Positions 1 to 7,323 of a stretch of DNA of 64,000 nt are shown piece after piece. The stretch lies in contig CBDDJJ010000002.1 of the NCBI GenBank assembly GCA_965229625.1, positions 1 through 64,000 of the forward strand, given 5' to 3'. Both the position numbers and the translations under genes were made by a program. The stretch's first letter is position 1, and each line of letters starts with the position of its first letter. This stretch comes from JANQIO01 sp965229625. GTDB taxonomy: Bacteria; Pseudomonadota; Gammaproteobacteria; Pseudomonadales; Halieaceae. The notes below the pieces were generated by a model that was given only the letters and a program-made list of their open reading frames with translations, had not been told where the DNA came from and ran no database searches.

Positions 1-1
1 T

Positions 2-331
2 ATTGACATCAATACACAACTCCAACAGGTCAACGCTCGAGACATCATTGCTCGTGAATTCGGCGAGCAAGGCCTTGATCCCCAAATCGGCAAGGAGATT
101 TATGACATCCTTGCCGCCGAACTCAGGCCGTTTTTCGGAAAAGACTTGAGCTGCAGCGTCTCTCTCCCCATGGGGTTAAGCCAGGATGATCTCGCGATGC
201 TAAGAGGCGAACTCCAGCGCGTGATGGACGAAGCCCAAGAAGCGCAGACCGCTCTCCGGGATGAAATCCTGGAGCAGTACATTGAAGTCAGAGTGCGACT
301 GTTCAAGCTCGAAAAAGACCTCATCACCTAG
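2..331 (+). CDS. C-terminal part of an unrecognised protein, cut by the left edge
   Basis: The frame is open from base 2 to a TAG at 329-331, giving at least 109 residues. The start is outside the window; an internal TTG at 146 is probably not the real start, because the reading frame upstream has normal composition. The last third is rich in Glu, Gln, Leu and Arg and looks like an amphipathic helix or short coiled coil. No domain was recognised. The gene converges on the Cro-like gene and overlaps its end by 4 bases. It lies in the part of the element where lambda-type phages keep genes downstream of cro and cII, but its orientation is opposite. Confidence 0.5.
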   Translation: MDINTQLQQVNARDIIAREFGEQGLDPQIGKEIYDILAAELRPFFGKDLSCSVSLPMGLSQDDLAMLRGELQRVMDEAQEAQTALRDEILEQYIEVRVRLFKLEKDLIT

Positions 332-561
332 GGGCTACCAGAACCCACGTCTTCAGTTTGTGAAATGACCTTTATTTCTACTAGCGTGGCGCGTTCGTAT
401 GACTCAATCACATAAATCTCGCGGTCCGCTTTGAGCATTTGCCAGATCGCGCCCTGAGAAACACGGGCCCGCCGAGCTGTTTCAGTTTGACCAACTCTAG
501 CTACGTACTTTGCTAGCGACTCGGGGAAGCGCGCATGAAGAAGCTCTATGCCCTTAACCAT
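328..561 (-). CDS. Lambda Cro-like DNA-binding protein
   Basis: This 77-residue protein aligns by eye with lambda Cro (66 residues). A helix-turn-helix runs around residues 24-45, with GQTETARRARVSQGAIWQ matching Cro's GQTKTAKDLGVYQSAINK. It is followed by the two beta strands by which Cro dimerises (EIYVIESYERATLVEI). In the family, Cro represses the repressor-maintenance promoter and early transcription. It is the third gene of a leftward regulator set (1194 to 328), 40 bases after the CII-like gene. The ATG at 559-561 is preceded by a weak AGGGT. This is the better Cro candidate by sequence, although the XRE protein at 961-1194 holds the position next to the repressor. Confidence 0.75.
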   Translation of the reverse strand: MVKGIELLHARFPESLAKYVARVGQTETARRARVSQGAIWQMLKADREIYVIESYERATLVEIKVISQTEDVGSGSP

Positions 562-601
562 GACCCTATACCTTTAGCTAAACCCTGGGACGCTGAAATG
601 T

Positions 602-931
602 TCAAGCTCTCCCCTTAAGCCTGGCAAGCTCTCTTTCTAACGCCTCGATCCTGCCGTTGTTTCCCGCCAAGTATTTTTCTACCAGATACAGAACCGGGCG
701 GCTGTCGTCTTGCGATTTAATAAACTCTTCTAGGTTATCCACGGTAAGACGTGCGGAATCGTCCGGTGATTGAGCACACTTCCTGGTGAGCATGGAAGGT
801 GACAAATCCATGTCGGCAGCGACGGCCTTTTGAGGCTTACCCTGTTGATGCACCAATGAAGCTACATACTCTCGGAGCGTCGGAAACGCGTCGACCATGC
901 CGCGCTCAAAGTTAAGAGTTATCTGTTGCAA
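602..931 (-). CDS. Phage regulatory CII-like helix-turn-helix protein
   Basis: This 109-residue protein has a central HTH (about residues 32-52, with QKAVAADMDLSPSMLTRK). It is followed by a segment ending VLYLVEKYLA, the pattern of the phage CII/Cp76 regulatory family, where a dimension of low-affinity DNA binding is followed by a helical multimerisation part. The last 20 residues form an amphipathic helix. CII-type proteins activate repressor and integrase promoters when lysogeny is chosen. The first in-frame start is TTG at 929-931; an ATG 11 codons in is the alternative. It lies between the XRE and Cro-like genes. The family assignment is by pattern only. Confidence 0.6.
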   Translation of the reverse strand: MQQITLNFERGMVDAFPTLREYVASLVHQQGKPQKAVAADMDLSPSMLTRKCAQSPDDSARLTVDNLEEFIKSQDDSRPVLYLVEKYLAGNNGRIEALERELARLKGRA

Positions 932-938
932 CTTTCTG

Positions 939-968
939 TTTCACCCAATTTCATCCACTTTCACCCAT
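939..968. repeat. Three tandem 10-bp repeats before the CII-like gene
   Basis: Three exact-period 10-bp units occupy 939-948, 949-958 and 959-968 with consensus TTTCAYCCAN on the plus strand. They span the stop codon of the XRE gene and the region just upstream of the CII-like start. A period of about one helical turn puts each unit on the same face of the DNA, as in operator or iteron sites. What binds is unknown; the XRE, CII-like or repressor protein are candidates. Confidence 0.5.
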
Positions 969-1194
969 CAAATGTCGCAGAATTGTTTCCAACCTCAGGA
1001 AACAGAGATTCAAAAGTGACCGTTACACCACAAAGACAAAAGGCGCGAATAATCAGTTTTGCATCGTCGACACCGGGGATACGCTGGCCACGCTCGTAGT
1101 TAGACCATCGTGATTGGCGCCACCCTACTGCGGACGCTAACTCAGCTTGGTTAAGACCGGCGTCCTTTCGGACCGTCCGAATGGAGTTGATCAT
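961..1194 (-). CDS. Small XRE-family HTH regulator (positional Cro)
   Basis: This 77-residue protein is almost entirely an HTH_3 domain (residues 2-60): SIRTVRKDAGLNQAELASAV, then WSNYERGQRIPGVDDAKLI, the conserved recognition-helix and exit segment of Cro/C1-type proteins. It is the gene divergent from the CI-like repressor across an 83-bp gap, which is where cro sits in lambdoid immunity regions. It is first in a leftward set of three regulators. It is expected to compete with the 1278-1952 repressor for operators in the gap. The ATG is at 1192-1194. Confidence 0.75.
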   Translation of the reverse strand: MINSIRTVRKDAGLNQAELASAVGWRQSRWSNYERGQRIPGVDDAKLIIRAFCLCGVTVTFESLFPEVGNNSATFDG

Positions 1195-1277
1195 TCACGG
1201 AAAATATCACGGCAAACATAACGTCACAACACGTACCGGCATTATTTTGGTATCACGATAGGTGTTAACTTCTTCTT
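1195..1277. promoter_or_regulatory. Divergent promoter/operator region between XRE and CI-like genes
   Basis: The 83-bp gap separates divergent regulator genes and is AT-rich compared with its surroundings. It contains the related words TATCACGG and TATCACGAT about 40 bp apart, plus AACGTCACAACACGT with a partial inverted symmetry. By analogy with lambdoid immunity regions, it should carry both promoters and the operators of the two proteins. The exact sites are inferred, not demonstrated. Confidence 0.5.
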
Positions 1278-1952
1278 ATGAGCTCTCTTGAAAACTACGC
1301 GACTATAATTGGCAAAGAAATAACCCGGCACCGAAAACGCTTAGGGTTAACTCAACCAGAGCTCGCGCGAAGATGCTCTTGGATGCTAAACGATGATAGC
1401 CCAGCGCAATCCAGGATCTCGAACTATGAGCGTGGTACGAGAACTCCTACGTATAGCGATTTGGCAGTGTTGGAGCGGGCACTAGAGCTAAAACGAGGCG
1501 AGTTGCTTGATGCGGTTCAAGGCCGCCACGAAGTTCGGGAATCGCCAGCGCCCTACCAAGTGGAAGAGCCGACAGCATACCCGAGCACGGCTAAGGAAGA
1601 AGAAAAGTACTCCGATCACTACTCTCCAGGCGACAAAATTAGGGTGTCGCTGCATATGCCTGCCTGGCTATTCAAGTTGCTCAAGCAGTCTGCTGAGCAG
1701 GCCGAAGTCAATATCGCTGCAGAAGTGTTGCTTAGGCTCCAAAGGAGCTTTGACTACCCACCAGAGACTGAGGAGTTTACTCGTCTAGTAAAGGCGGCTC
1801 AGAACGCAGCACTAAATCTATCTCCCGACAATGGCACGGAGGCACTTTTAGAACTGTTGGACCTAGTCGGAGACATAGCAGAACGTCTAGGTGAGTCCGT
1901 AGATGCAGATCTACAAGAAAAGCGCAACGCCCTAGCCCACTCCACCAAATAG
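1278..1952 (+). CDS. CI-like repressor: XRE HTH fused to an Arc-like ribbon-helix-helix
   Basis: This protein has 224 residues. Residues 10-75 are an HTH_3 domain (IGKEITRHRKRLGLTQPELA, then SRISNYERGTRTPTYSDLAVL). Residues 120-160 have the Arc/MetJ-type pattern: KIRVSLHMPAWLFKLLKQSA, then VNIAAEVLLRLQRSF, the beta strand, helix and N-A-E-hydrophobic core of phage Arc repressors. The last 60 residues are helical and acidic. There is no LexA-type S24 autoprotease segment, so RecA-triggered self-cleavage is not expected. It is divergent from the XRE gene and points towards int. It is most likely the element's master repressor; the two DNA-binding folds in one chain are unusual. Confidence 0.7.
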   Translation: MSSLENYATIIGKEITRHRKRLGLTQPELARRCSWMLNDDSPAQSRISNYERGTRTPTYSDLAVLERALELKRGELLDAVQGRHEVRESPAPYQVEEPTAYPSTAKEEEKYSDHYSPGDKIRVSLHMPAWLFKLLKQSAEQAEVNIAAEVLLRLQRSFDYPPETEEFTRLVKAAQNAALNLSPDNGTEALLELLDLVGDIAERLGESVDADLQEKRNALAHSTK

Positions 1953-2045
1953 ACTAGCTATCTGGAACGCTGCTGATTTCGGCAGAACTTCGTTCCTCAA
2001 AATAATGCCGTTTCGTGTTTACATATAACACATTATGTTATATTT

Positions 2046-2309
2046 TTGGAAAAAATCACGAGCTGTGCTGTGGACACATCAAACTCGACAACCGTCAACC
2101 CCGACCAATTCGCGACGATTGTCGAGGTTATCTCGGACCTCAAGGATCGTGTAGCTCACATCGAGCACATCCACCTTCGGCGCGAACAAACACTCATCGC
2201 AAAGGCGACAGGCCACGTCCCATCCGAGGAAGACTGCCCAGGCATCTGGGCACCCTGCGAAACCCCATCCGAGGTTGCATACTATGCAAGCTTTTGGCAC
2301 CTCTACTAA
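2046..2309 (+). CDS. Hypothetical phage-type protein
   Basis: This 87-residue protein comes from a TTG start; a GTG eight codons in is an alternative. No family was recognised. A segment around residues 20-48 (FATIVEVISDLKDRVAHIEH) looks like a short coiled coil. The upstream 90 bases are AT-rich with TATAACACATTATGTTATAT, an inverted-repeat-like stretch suitable for a promoter or operator. It appears to be the first gene of the rightward early operon. It overlaps the next small gene by 26 bases. Codon use fits a coding frame better than the alternatives here, but the call is tentative. Confidence 0.45.
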   Translation: MEKITSCAVDTSNSTTVNPDQFATIVEVISDLKDRVAHIEHIHLRREQTLIAKATGHVPSEEDCPGIWAPCETPSEVAYYASFWHLY

Positions 2310-2484
2310 GAACCTCGCCGACGCAGTGCACTTCGTGGCTGCGCTCCTGGAACTCCCCAACCTTGCAGTGATCGCCCTTGGCACGACCGCAGCCGTGCTC
2401 TTCTGCCAGCTCCTGGCCATCGCGCTGGTGCTCGCTATTTCACCTGATGACCGGAGGAACCCCGTTGAAGACTTCAGAAGCTGA
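2284..2484 (+). CDS. Small single-pass membrane protein
   Basis: This 66-residue protein comes from the ATG at 2284, with GAGG 11 bases upstream. About residues 25-53 form a long hydrophobic stretch (LAVIALGTTAAVLFCQLLAI and onward), a convincing membrane helix, followed by a short charged tail. No family was recognised. It overlaps both neighbours, as is usual for packed phage early genes. A role at the membrane (superinfection exclusion or host take-over) would be a guess. Confidence 0.45.
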   Translation: MQAFGTSTKNLADAVHFVAALLELPNLAVIALGTTAAVLFCQLLAIALVLAISPDDRRNPVEDFRS

Positions 2485-2704
2485 AGACCTGCTGACCGAG
2501 GTAGCACGAGCCCATACCGAATTCATGGACGCGCGCGCCGCGGTCGGGAAAGCCTGGTCGCTGCCGGATCGCGATCGGCGCCGAGAAGCTGCTGCAAACC
2601 TCGCCGAGGCCTGCCGGGAGTACAAGGTCGCAGTTGAGAACGCCAAGCACCTGTTGTCCCACTCGCAGGTTGAATGCCTGCCGTCCGCCGCGATTGCGCG
2701 CTGA
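2465..2704 (+). CDS. Hypothetical helical protein with TTG start
   Basis: This 79-residue protein starts at a TTG (2465), chosen because GGAGGA ends 6 bases before it. An ATG at 2447 in frame has no such site. The sequence is rich in Ala, Glu, Arg and Leu (EDLLTEVARAHTEFMDARAA) and predicted as two or three helices. No family was recognised. It overlaps the membrane-protein gene by 20 bases and is followed 10 bases later by the next gene. Confidence 0.5.
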   Translation: MKTSEAEDLLTEVARAHTEFMDARAAVGKAWSLPDRDRRREAAANLAEACREYKVAVENAKHLLSHSQVECLPSAAIAR

Positions 2705-2714
2705 GGAGGCCGAG

Positions 2715-3023
2715 ATGTCACCCGCACTGCCACCATTCGACACGCCCGCCACTCATGTGGAGGCGCAAAATTTGCTGAGGGGCTGCATGGCGATCAGAGC
2801 AATCGCCCGGCGCCGGCTGCAGGCCATATACGACGACCCCAACTCGCTGCAGATCGATAAAGACCATGCGAGCTCGTTCTTTGGTGCCGCACGCGCTGAC
2901 CTAGCCTGTGCGATCCGAGCTGTCGAGAAGATGCTGGGCAAGAGCTACGGCCTGGACCGACCGAGATCCCTGCTGCAGCCGAAAGCGCCGGTTTTCTACC
3001 TGGTGGACGCTCGCTCTCGATGA
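2715..3023 (+). CDS. Hypothetical phage-type protein
   Basis: This protein has 102 residues from the ATG at 2715. A strong GAGGAGG lies at 2703-2709, overlapping the previous gene's stop, which decides this start over an upstream one. The middle part is helical and Arg/Ala-rich. No domain was recognised. Its stop codon overlaps the next start as ATGA, so the next gene is probably translationally coupled to it. Confidence 0.55.
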   Translation: MSPALPPFDTPATHVEAQNLLRGCMAIRAIARRRLQAIYDDPNSLQIDKDHASSFFGAARADLACAIRAVEKMLGKSYGLDRPRSLLQPKAPVFYLVDARSR

Positions 3024-3292
3024 CGCTTGACCAGGTCAACGCGATATTCGAAGCCGCCGGCGCCGCGGCCGCTCTGCTGAACGTCGCACGACTGTACCGT
3101 GACAAGACAGTCCAGGGCGTGAGCCCTGGGTCCGTGCTGTTCTTTACTGCCTGGGGCGCCTGGAACCTCCACTACTACGCGCAGCTCACCCAGCCACTCA
3201 GCCAGGTCGCATCACTCTGCGTGTTTTCAGCGAACACCTGGTGGCTGATCTTGCTCGGGTACTACCGGCTGCAGGATCTCCGTGGTGGGTAA
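3020..3292 (+). CDS. Small membrane protein resembling PQ-loop/SemiSWEET half-transporters
   Basis: This 90-residue protein has about three hydrophobic segments (roughly residues 10-25, 35-55 and 62-82). The turn VQGVSPGSVLFFTAWGAWN recalls the PQ-loop pattern of a short helix pair after a ...GVSP/S... turn. SemiSWEETs are three-helix proteins that dimerise to move sugars. Similar small membrane proteins are common as unannotated phage genes, so transport is not established. The start is coupled to the previous gene by ATGA. The last 11 bases overlap the next frame. Confidence 0.45.
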   Translation: MTLDQVNAIFEAAGAAAALLNVARLYRDKTVQGVSPGSVLFFTAWGAWNLHYYAQLTQPLSQVASLCVFSANTWWLILLGYYRLQDLRGG

Positions 3293-3554
3293 TGCTCCGC
3301 CGCGACCTTTCCCCATCATCAAGCTGCGCCGAGAACGCGGCCCGCTGATCACTGAGCCCGACGGTACCTACAAAGGCACACCCTACAAGCAATTGACCCC
3401 GACCGAGCTCGGCGTCACCCGGGACAACGCCGACCAGCTGCTCTGGTTCGGCTTCAGCACCGATCTCATACAAATCACTGTCGGCGGCGTTGCCAGCCTG
3501 GACGAACTCAAGCGGATCGTCGACGACAGCATTTCGATAGAAGCACTCATCTAA
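3282..3554 (+). CDS. Hypothetical phage-type protein
   Basis: This 90-residue protein has a GTG start at 3282 (a second GTG follows directly) overlapping the end of the membrane-protein gene. The sequence is mixed alpha/beta with YKGTPYKQLTPTELGVTRDN in the middle and an acidic C-terminal helix. No family was recognised. It is followed after 11 bases by the ParB-like gene with a clear AAAGGAAA site. Confidence 0.5.
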   Translation: MVGNAPPRPFPIIKLRRERGPLITEPDGTYKGTPYKQLTPTELGVTRDNADQLLWFGFSTDLIQITVGGVASLDELKRIVDDSISIEALI

Positions 3555-3565
3555 AGGAAACCGAC

Positions 3566-5548
3566 ATGTCCGAAGCCGCTACCGTTGAACCCACCATGAT
3601 CGCCATCAAGGACCTGGTACCCAGCCGGCGCCAGGTAAGGAAAACCAAAGCCACCGCAGAGGAGGATAAGCAGCTGCTCGCGGGCATTCGTGCCCACGGG
3701 CTGCTCCACAACCTCACAGTGGTCCCCGCATCAAAAAAGGGGAAATTCGAAGTCATCGCCGGCGGCCGCCGACTGAAGGCTCTCAAAGTGCTCGTCAAGC
3801 AAGGCCACTATGACGCGACTCAGACCGTGCCGTGCGTCGTGCGCGACCCGAACGATCCGCTCGAGGAGCTCGGCACGATGGAAAACGCACAGCGCGCCAG
3901 CATGCATCCAGCCGATGAGTTCGAGGCCTTCCACAAGATGGAAAAGCAAGGCGCCACGGTCGAGACGATCGCTGCCACCTTCGGTGTCACAAAGCGAACC
4001 GTGCAGCAACGGCTGAAGCTTGCCACGTTGCACAAAGACATCCTGCAGGCCTACCGAAAGGGAGAAATCAACCTCGACGTCTGCCAGGTATTCACGATCG
4101 AAGCAGACCAGGCCAAACAGCTAGAGGTTTACGAAGCCCTAAATAAAGACAGCGACTTCGGCATCCGATCGCACCAGGTCAGGCATGCCCTCACCAATCA
4201 GGCCGTGCGCAGCGACAACAAGATTGCCAAGTTCGTTGGCCGAGCCGCCTACAAGAAGGCGGGCGGCACGATTCACACCGACTTATTTCAGAGTGAAGAA
4301 TACTTCGATGACGCTCAGCTGCTTAACTCCCTCGCGGTAGAGAAGCTCCAGGCTTTCCGCGAAGAGCGCGCCGATGGTCACGGTTGGTGTTGGACAGAGA
4401 TAGCGATCGACAAACCCGACCTGCACGCCATGCGCCGGCTAGACCCCGTCGAGACGGATGAGTCGCGGAAGGTGCAAGAGGAATACGACGCTACCGCGAA
4501 GAAGCTGGACACGCTTGAGGAAAAGCAGGAAGAAGAGTGGACCGAAAGAGATGACCAACACTATCAGCGACTAGAGGACGCGCTGGCATCCCTGGAAATC
4601 AAGCGAGAAGGCTTGCTCGACTACGATCCGAAGCAGAAGGCTCTCGCCGGTGCCGTGTTTTACATTGCCTTCGACGGATCCGTGGGTATCGATGCCGGCA
4701 TCGTTCGCAAGAGCGAACTCAAGGCGTTTAACGAGCTGATCGCTGGCAAGCTCAGGGAGCCAGGCAGCAAGAGCAAGTCTGGCGCGGCTAGCAACAGCAA
4801 GTCGACAGAATCATCCGGCGCTACAGAGTCAGAGGATCCAGGCGAGGACTACAGCGAGGCCTTGTGCAGCGAGCTGATCATTTCGCGGAACACCATCGCG
4901 AAGGTGGCGCTAGCAAAGCAACCAGAGCTCGCCCAGGACCTTCTTTTCTTCACGGTGTGCATGTCCCAGCTCACCAACACCTACTCTCAAGACGCGCTGG
5001 CTCTGCGCACCGAAACGACGTACCACATTGATGGCCGCAGCAAGGGTGACAATGACCCGGCGCTCGAGGCGCTATTTGAGCTGCGCAACGGCCTCAACTT
5101 CGACTGGATGAAGGTCGACGACGACACCGAGCGATTCCGAAGATTCCGAGAACTGCCCAGCGACCAGAAGTCCGCACTCATGGCAATCAGCGTTGCGTGC
5201 ACCCTGAGAGGCTCACTCAACCGAAACGGCGGCATGTATCAGACTAACCGCCACGACTTCGTCGAGTGCATCTACTCCCTGCTTCCCATCACCTGGTCCG
5301 AGTACTGGCGCCCGACGGCTAGCAACCTGCTTGGTCGCCTGAAGAAAGGGACTGTCATCAGCTTCGGTAAGCCATTCCTGGATGAGCACTGGGCTGAGGA
5401 AGCTGCAGGCCGATCGCGGAAGGATATCGCGATCGAGCTCGAGGACGTCTTTGCCGGCAAGGATCCGCGCACTGAGGGCAAGACCGACAAAAACGACCAG
5501 GACGCGGCCAGCTGGGTACCCACCGTTTTTCACACTCCAAAGCCATAG
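3566..5548 (+). CDS. ParB/RepB/Spo0J-family protein of the element
   Basis: This protein has 660 residues. Residues about 10-110 form the ParB N-terminal (ParB/Srx fold) domain, with the nucleotide-binding motif GGRRLKAL at 66-73 and ENAQRASMHPADEFEAF after it. A helix-turn-helix follows at about 133-156 (IAATFGVTKRTVQQRLKLA). The rest is long, charged and less conserved, with Ser/Lys-rich linkers near residues 400-430. ParB proteins bind parS and slide as CTP-dependent clamps; phage relatives act in partition, regulation or nuclease roles. At twice the usual ParB length (about 300) it carries a large extra C-terminal region. No ParA ATPase gene lies in the window. Confidence 0.85.
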   Translation: MSEAATVEPTMIAIKDLVPSRRQVRKTKATAEEDKQLLAGIRAHGLLHNLTVVPASKKGKFEVIAGGRRLKALKVLVKQGHYDATQTVPCVVRDPNDPLEELGTMENAQRASMHPADEFEAFHKMEKQGATVETIAATFGVTKRTVQQRLKLATLHKDILQAYRKGEINLDVCQVFTIEADQAKQLEVYEALNKDSDFGIRSHQVRHALTNQAVRSDNKIAKFVGRAAYKKAGGTIHTDLFQSEEYFDDAQLLNSLAVEKLQAFREERADGHGWCWTEIAIDKPDLHAMRRLDPVETDESRKVQEEYDATAKKLDTLEEKQEEEWTERDDQHYQRLEDALASLEIKREGLLDYDPKQKALAGAVFYIAFDGSVGIDAGIVRKSELKAFNELIAGKLREPGSKSKSGAASNSKSTESSGATESEDPGEDYSEALCSELIISRNTIAKVALAKQPELAQDLLFFTVCMSQLTNTYSQDALALRTETTYHIDGRSKGDNDPALEALFELRNGLNFDWMKVDDDTERFRRFRELPSDQKSALMAISVACTLRGSLNRNGGMYQTNRHDFVECIYSLLPITWSEYWRPTASNLLGRLKKGTVISFGKPFLDEHWAEEAAGRSRKDIAIELEDVFAGKDPRTEGKTDKNDQDAASWVPTVFHTPKP

Positions 5549-5569
5549 CGCGACGCGCGGGAGAGGCTT

Positions 5570-6460
5570 ATGCCAGCCAACAAGATACGGGTTTCACGGG
5601 AGCAGCTGCTTACCTTCATCAACGACAACCCGGGCTGCACGAAGGTACACCTGGCGGAGTTCGCCGGCGTGTCCGTCAAAGGCATCGATAACCACCTCCG
5701 GAAACTTCTGAAGGCGGGGACGATTACCTCGAAGACAGTGAAGGCGAAGAAGCAATACTACCCGAACCACTTCGATGGTGGTGCCGGCGCGGCCACCAAT
5801 TCGGGTTCGGCTAGTGCTGGCGCGCGCAACATGGGCTCCAGTATTCGGGATGCATTCATGCAGGCGGTACCCAACGATGCAGCTACTCAGATTTTGGAGC
5901 AGATGCTTCCTGGAATCGTCGAACAGGGCCTGAAATTCGCTCAGTTACCGTCCGGCTGGCACTGCACGTTGTGCAGCAACGAGGAGCTGCTCGCCTCGCT
6001 CCGCAGCCACATCGACCGGCAGGACTACCTGCAGGCAATGCTCACAGCCGGCGCGATCCTGGTGCGGTCCAAGCTGATACCCAAGTCAGCCACGACGCCA
6101 GGATCACCTCCCATTGCGGCACAACCGTCAGCGCCGGCACCACCGCCCGAACCACCACCTGGTGATCAAGAGCGTGGGGGAAACGAGAAAGGTGACGACC
6201 GCCAGGACCTGCAAGAGGAAGGCACGGCGGACGCCGACGAGGGCGGCCAGCGGCAAGAGGAATCCTCCAACGGTGACAGCCAAGAAGACGAAGCCGCAGA
6301 TCCCGAAGCCGCGAACGAGGATGAAGGCGAAGGCGATGAAGAGTCGTCAGGTCTATCCACGGCCGGCCTTTCCTTTCTCGGCCGCAGCCAGCGTTCCCCG
6401 GAGGAGATCGCCGAATCCGCGAAACGCGGCCAACGCGTCACGCATCACAAAGGAGTGTGA
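5570..6460 (+). CDS. Winged-helix protein with long acidic tail
   Basis: This protein has 296 residues. Residues 8-65 look like a winged helix (EQLLTFINDNPGCTKVHLAE, then VSVKGIDNHLRKLLKAGTI). Residues about 105-165 are a folded helical segment with a C-x-x-C (CTLCSN). From about residue 170 the chain is low complexity: Pro-rich, then very acidic with runs of Glu, Asp, Gly and Gln. It starts 21 bases after the ParB-like gene with GGGAGAGG before the ATG. The pairing suggests a partner or accessory DNA-binding protein for the ParB-like protein, which is inference. The acidic tail could mimic DNA or bind a basic partner. Confidence 0.6.
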   Translation: MPANKIRVSREQLLTFINDNPGCTKVHLAEFAGVSVKGIDNHLRKLLKAGTITSKTVKAKKQYYPNHFDGGAGAATNSGSASAGARNMGSSIRDAFMQAVPNDAATQILEQMLPGIVEQGLKFAQLPSGWHCTLCSNEELLASLRSHIDRQDYLQAMLTAGAILVRSKLIPKSATTPGSPPIAAQPSAPAPPPEPPPGDQERGGNEKGDDRQDLQEEGTADADEGGQRQEESSNGDSQEDEAADPEAANEDEGEGDEESSGLSTAGLSFLGRSQRSPEEIAESAKRGQRVTHHKGV

Positions 6461-6465
6461 ATCCA

Positions 6466-6732
6466 ATGCCAGATCAAGACATGAGAATTGGCCGCCTGGC
6501 GTTCCGAGAACAAGGCAGCGTCTGGGTCGCCTACTGGGCTCAAGACGAAACGATGGACGGCGCAGTGAAGCTCGGCAGCATCAAGATGAACTGCATCGCG
6601 AACCCGGAGCGGAAACAGCAGTTCATGGACCTCATGCGCGAGTGCTTCGCCGATGCCGTTGAAGGTGTTGCTGGCATTCGACCCGTTTTCGGCGGCCCCG
6701 AGGTCGCACCTGGTCACGAGCGGATGCAGTAG
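6466..6732 (+). CDS. Conserved phage-type hypothetical protein
   Basis: This 88-residue protein starts at the ATG at 6466, with AAAGGAG ten bases upstream; an in-frame GTG at 6457 is too close to that site. It reads MRIGRLAFREQGSVWVAYWA from residue 6, then KLGSIKMNCIANPERKQQFM. This pattern resembles small unannotated genes common in the early regions of temperate phages. The function is unknown. A two-base gap separates it from the Cys-rich gene that follows. Confidence 0.6.
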   Translation: MPDQDMRIGRLAFREQGSVWVAYWAQDETMDGAVKLGSIKMNCIANPERKQQFMDLMRECFADAVEGVAGIRPVFGGPEVAPGHERMQ

Positions 6733-6734
6733 CG

Positions 6735-6932
6735 ATGAGAACTCGGACGCCGACGAGCCCCTATGACGAGTGGGAAGACTGCTGGAACTGCGGCGGCGAA
6801 GGCTATTCAGATCACGACTGCGGCGAAGACTGCTGTGTCTGTCTCCATCCAGAGAACAACGTCCCCTGCGACGTGTGCGGAGGCGACGGCGGCTGGTACG
6901 TCGGCAGCGATGAGGAGGCTAAAAATGGCTGA
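6735..6932 (+). CDS. Small DnaJ-type zinc-ribbon protein
   Basis: This 65-residue protein has two CxxCxGxG-like motifs, CWNCGGEGY (residues 16-24) and CDVCGGDGG (residues 46-54). Between them lies a further Cys/His/Asp-rich stretch (DHDCGEDCCVC). This is the zinc-binding pattern of DnaJ cysteine-rich domains without the J domain. Such free zinc ribbons are frequent in phage early operons; no role is assigned. The last 8 bases overlap the next start. Confidence 0.6.
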   Translation: MRTRTPTSPYDEWEDCWNCGGEGYSDHDCGEDCCVCLHPENNVPCDVCGGDGGWYVGSDEEAKNG

Positions 6933-7311
6933 AACACTGGAGCCAGAAGCTGAAAAGTGCATCAGGGACAGCGTAGCCGGCCGCGCGGGGACGCCGTACA
7001 AGCCGAGCAATGGCACAGAGGGCATGAGCTTTATTGAGTCATTCTGCGACCGATGCGAGAAGGATCGGCTTTACAGAGAGGCGTGCGAACGTGGCAACCC
7101 GGATGGTGCTGTTGGGTGCGACATTCTCGCCAGGACAATGCTCTACGACATTGGCGACGAGCAATACCCACCTGAATTCACGCATGGCCAAGACGGCTGG
7201 CCGACGTGCACAGCGTTCGAATCTGAGAAAGCGCCTGGCACCGAGCCAGCCACACAACGCTGTAGTAGAACGGCCGATATGTTTGGCGACCAGCCAGCGA
7301 GCGAGGCCTAG
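6925..7311 (+). CDS. Cys-containing phage-type hypothetical protein
   Basis: This protein has 128 residues from the ATG at 6925. A strong GAGGAGG at 6912-6918 sets this start against a longer upstream frame. Four Cys could bind metal: FCDRCEKD around residue 40, GCDIL near 66 and WPTCTAF near 95. The segment YPPEFTHGQDGWPTCTAF resembles small unannotated phage proteins. No function is known. The C-terminal tail is Pro/Thr-rich and probably disordered. Confidence 0.6.
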   Translation: MAETLEPEAEKCIRDSVAGRAGTPYKPSNGTEGMSFIESFCDRCEKDRLYREACERGNPDGAVGCDILARTMLYDIGDEQYPPEFTHGQDGWPTCTAFESEKAPGTEPATQRCSRTADMFGDQPASEA

Positions 7312-7323
7312 GAGGGCGGCTAA

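Noticed and set aside
3020..3292. Assignment as a sugar transporter (SemiSWEET)
   Set aside because: The helix number and one turn fit, but phage genes with this look are common and uncharacterised; only a resemblance is recorded.
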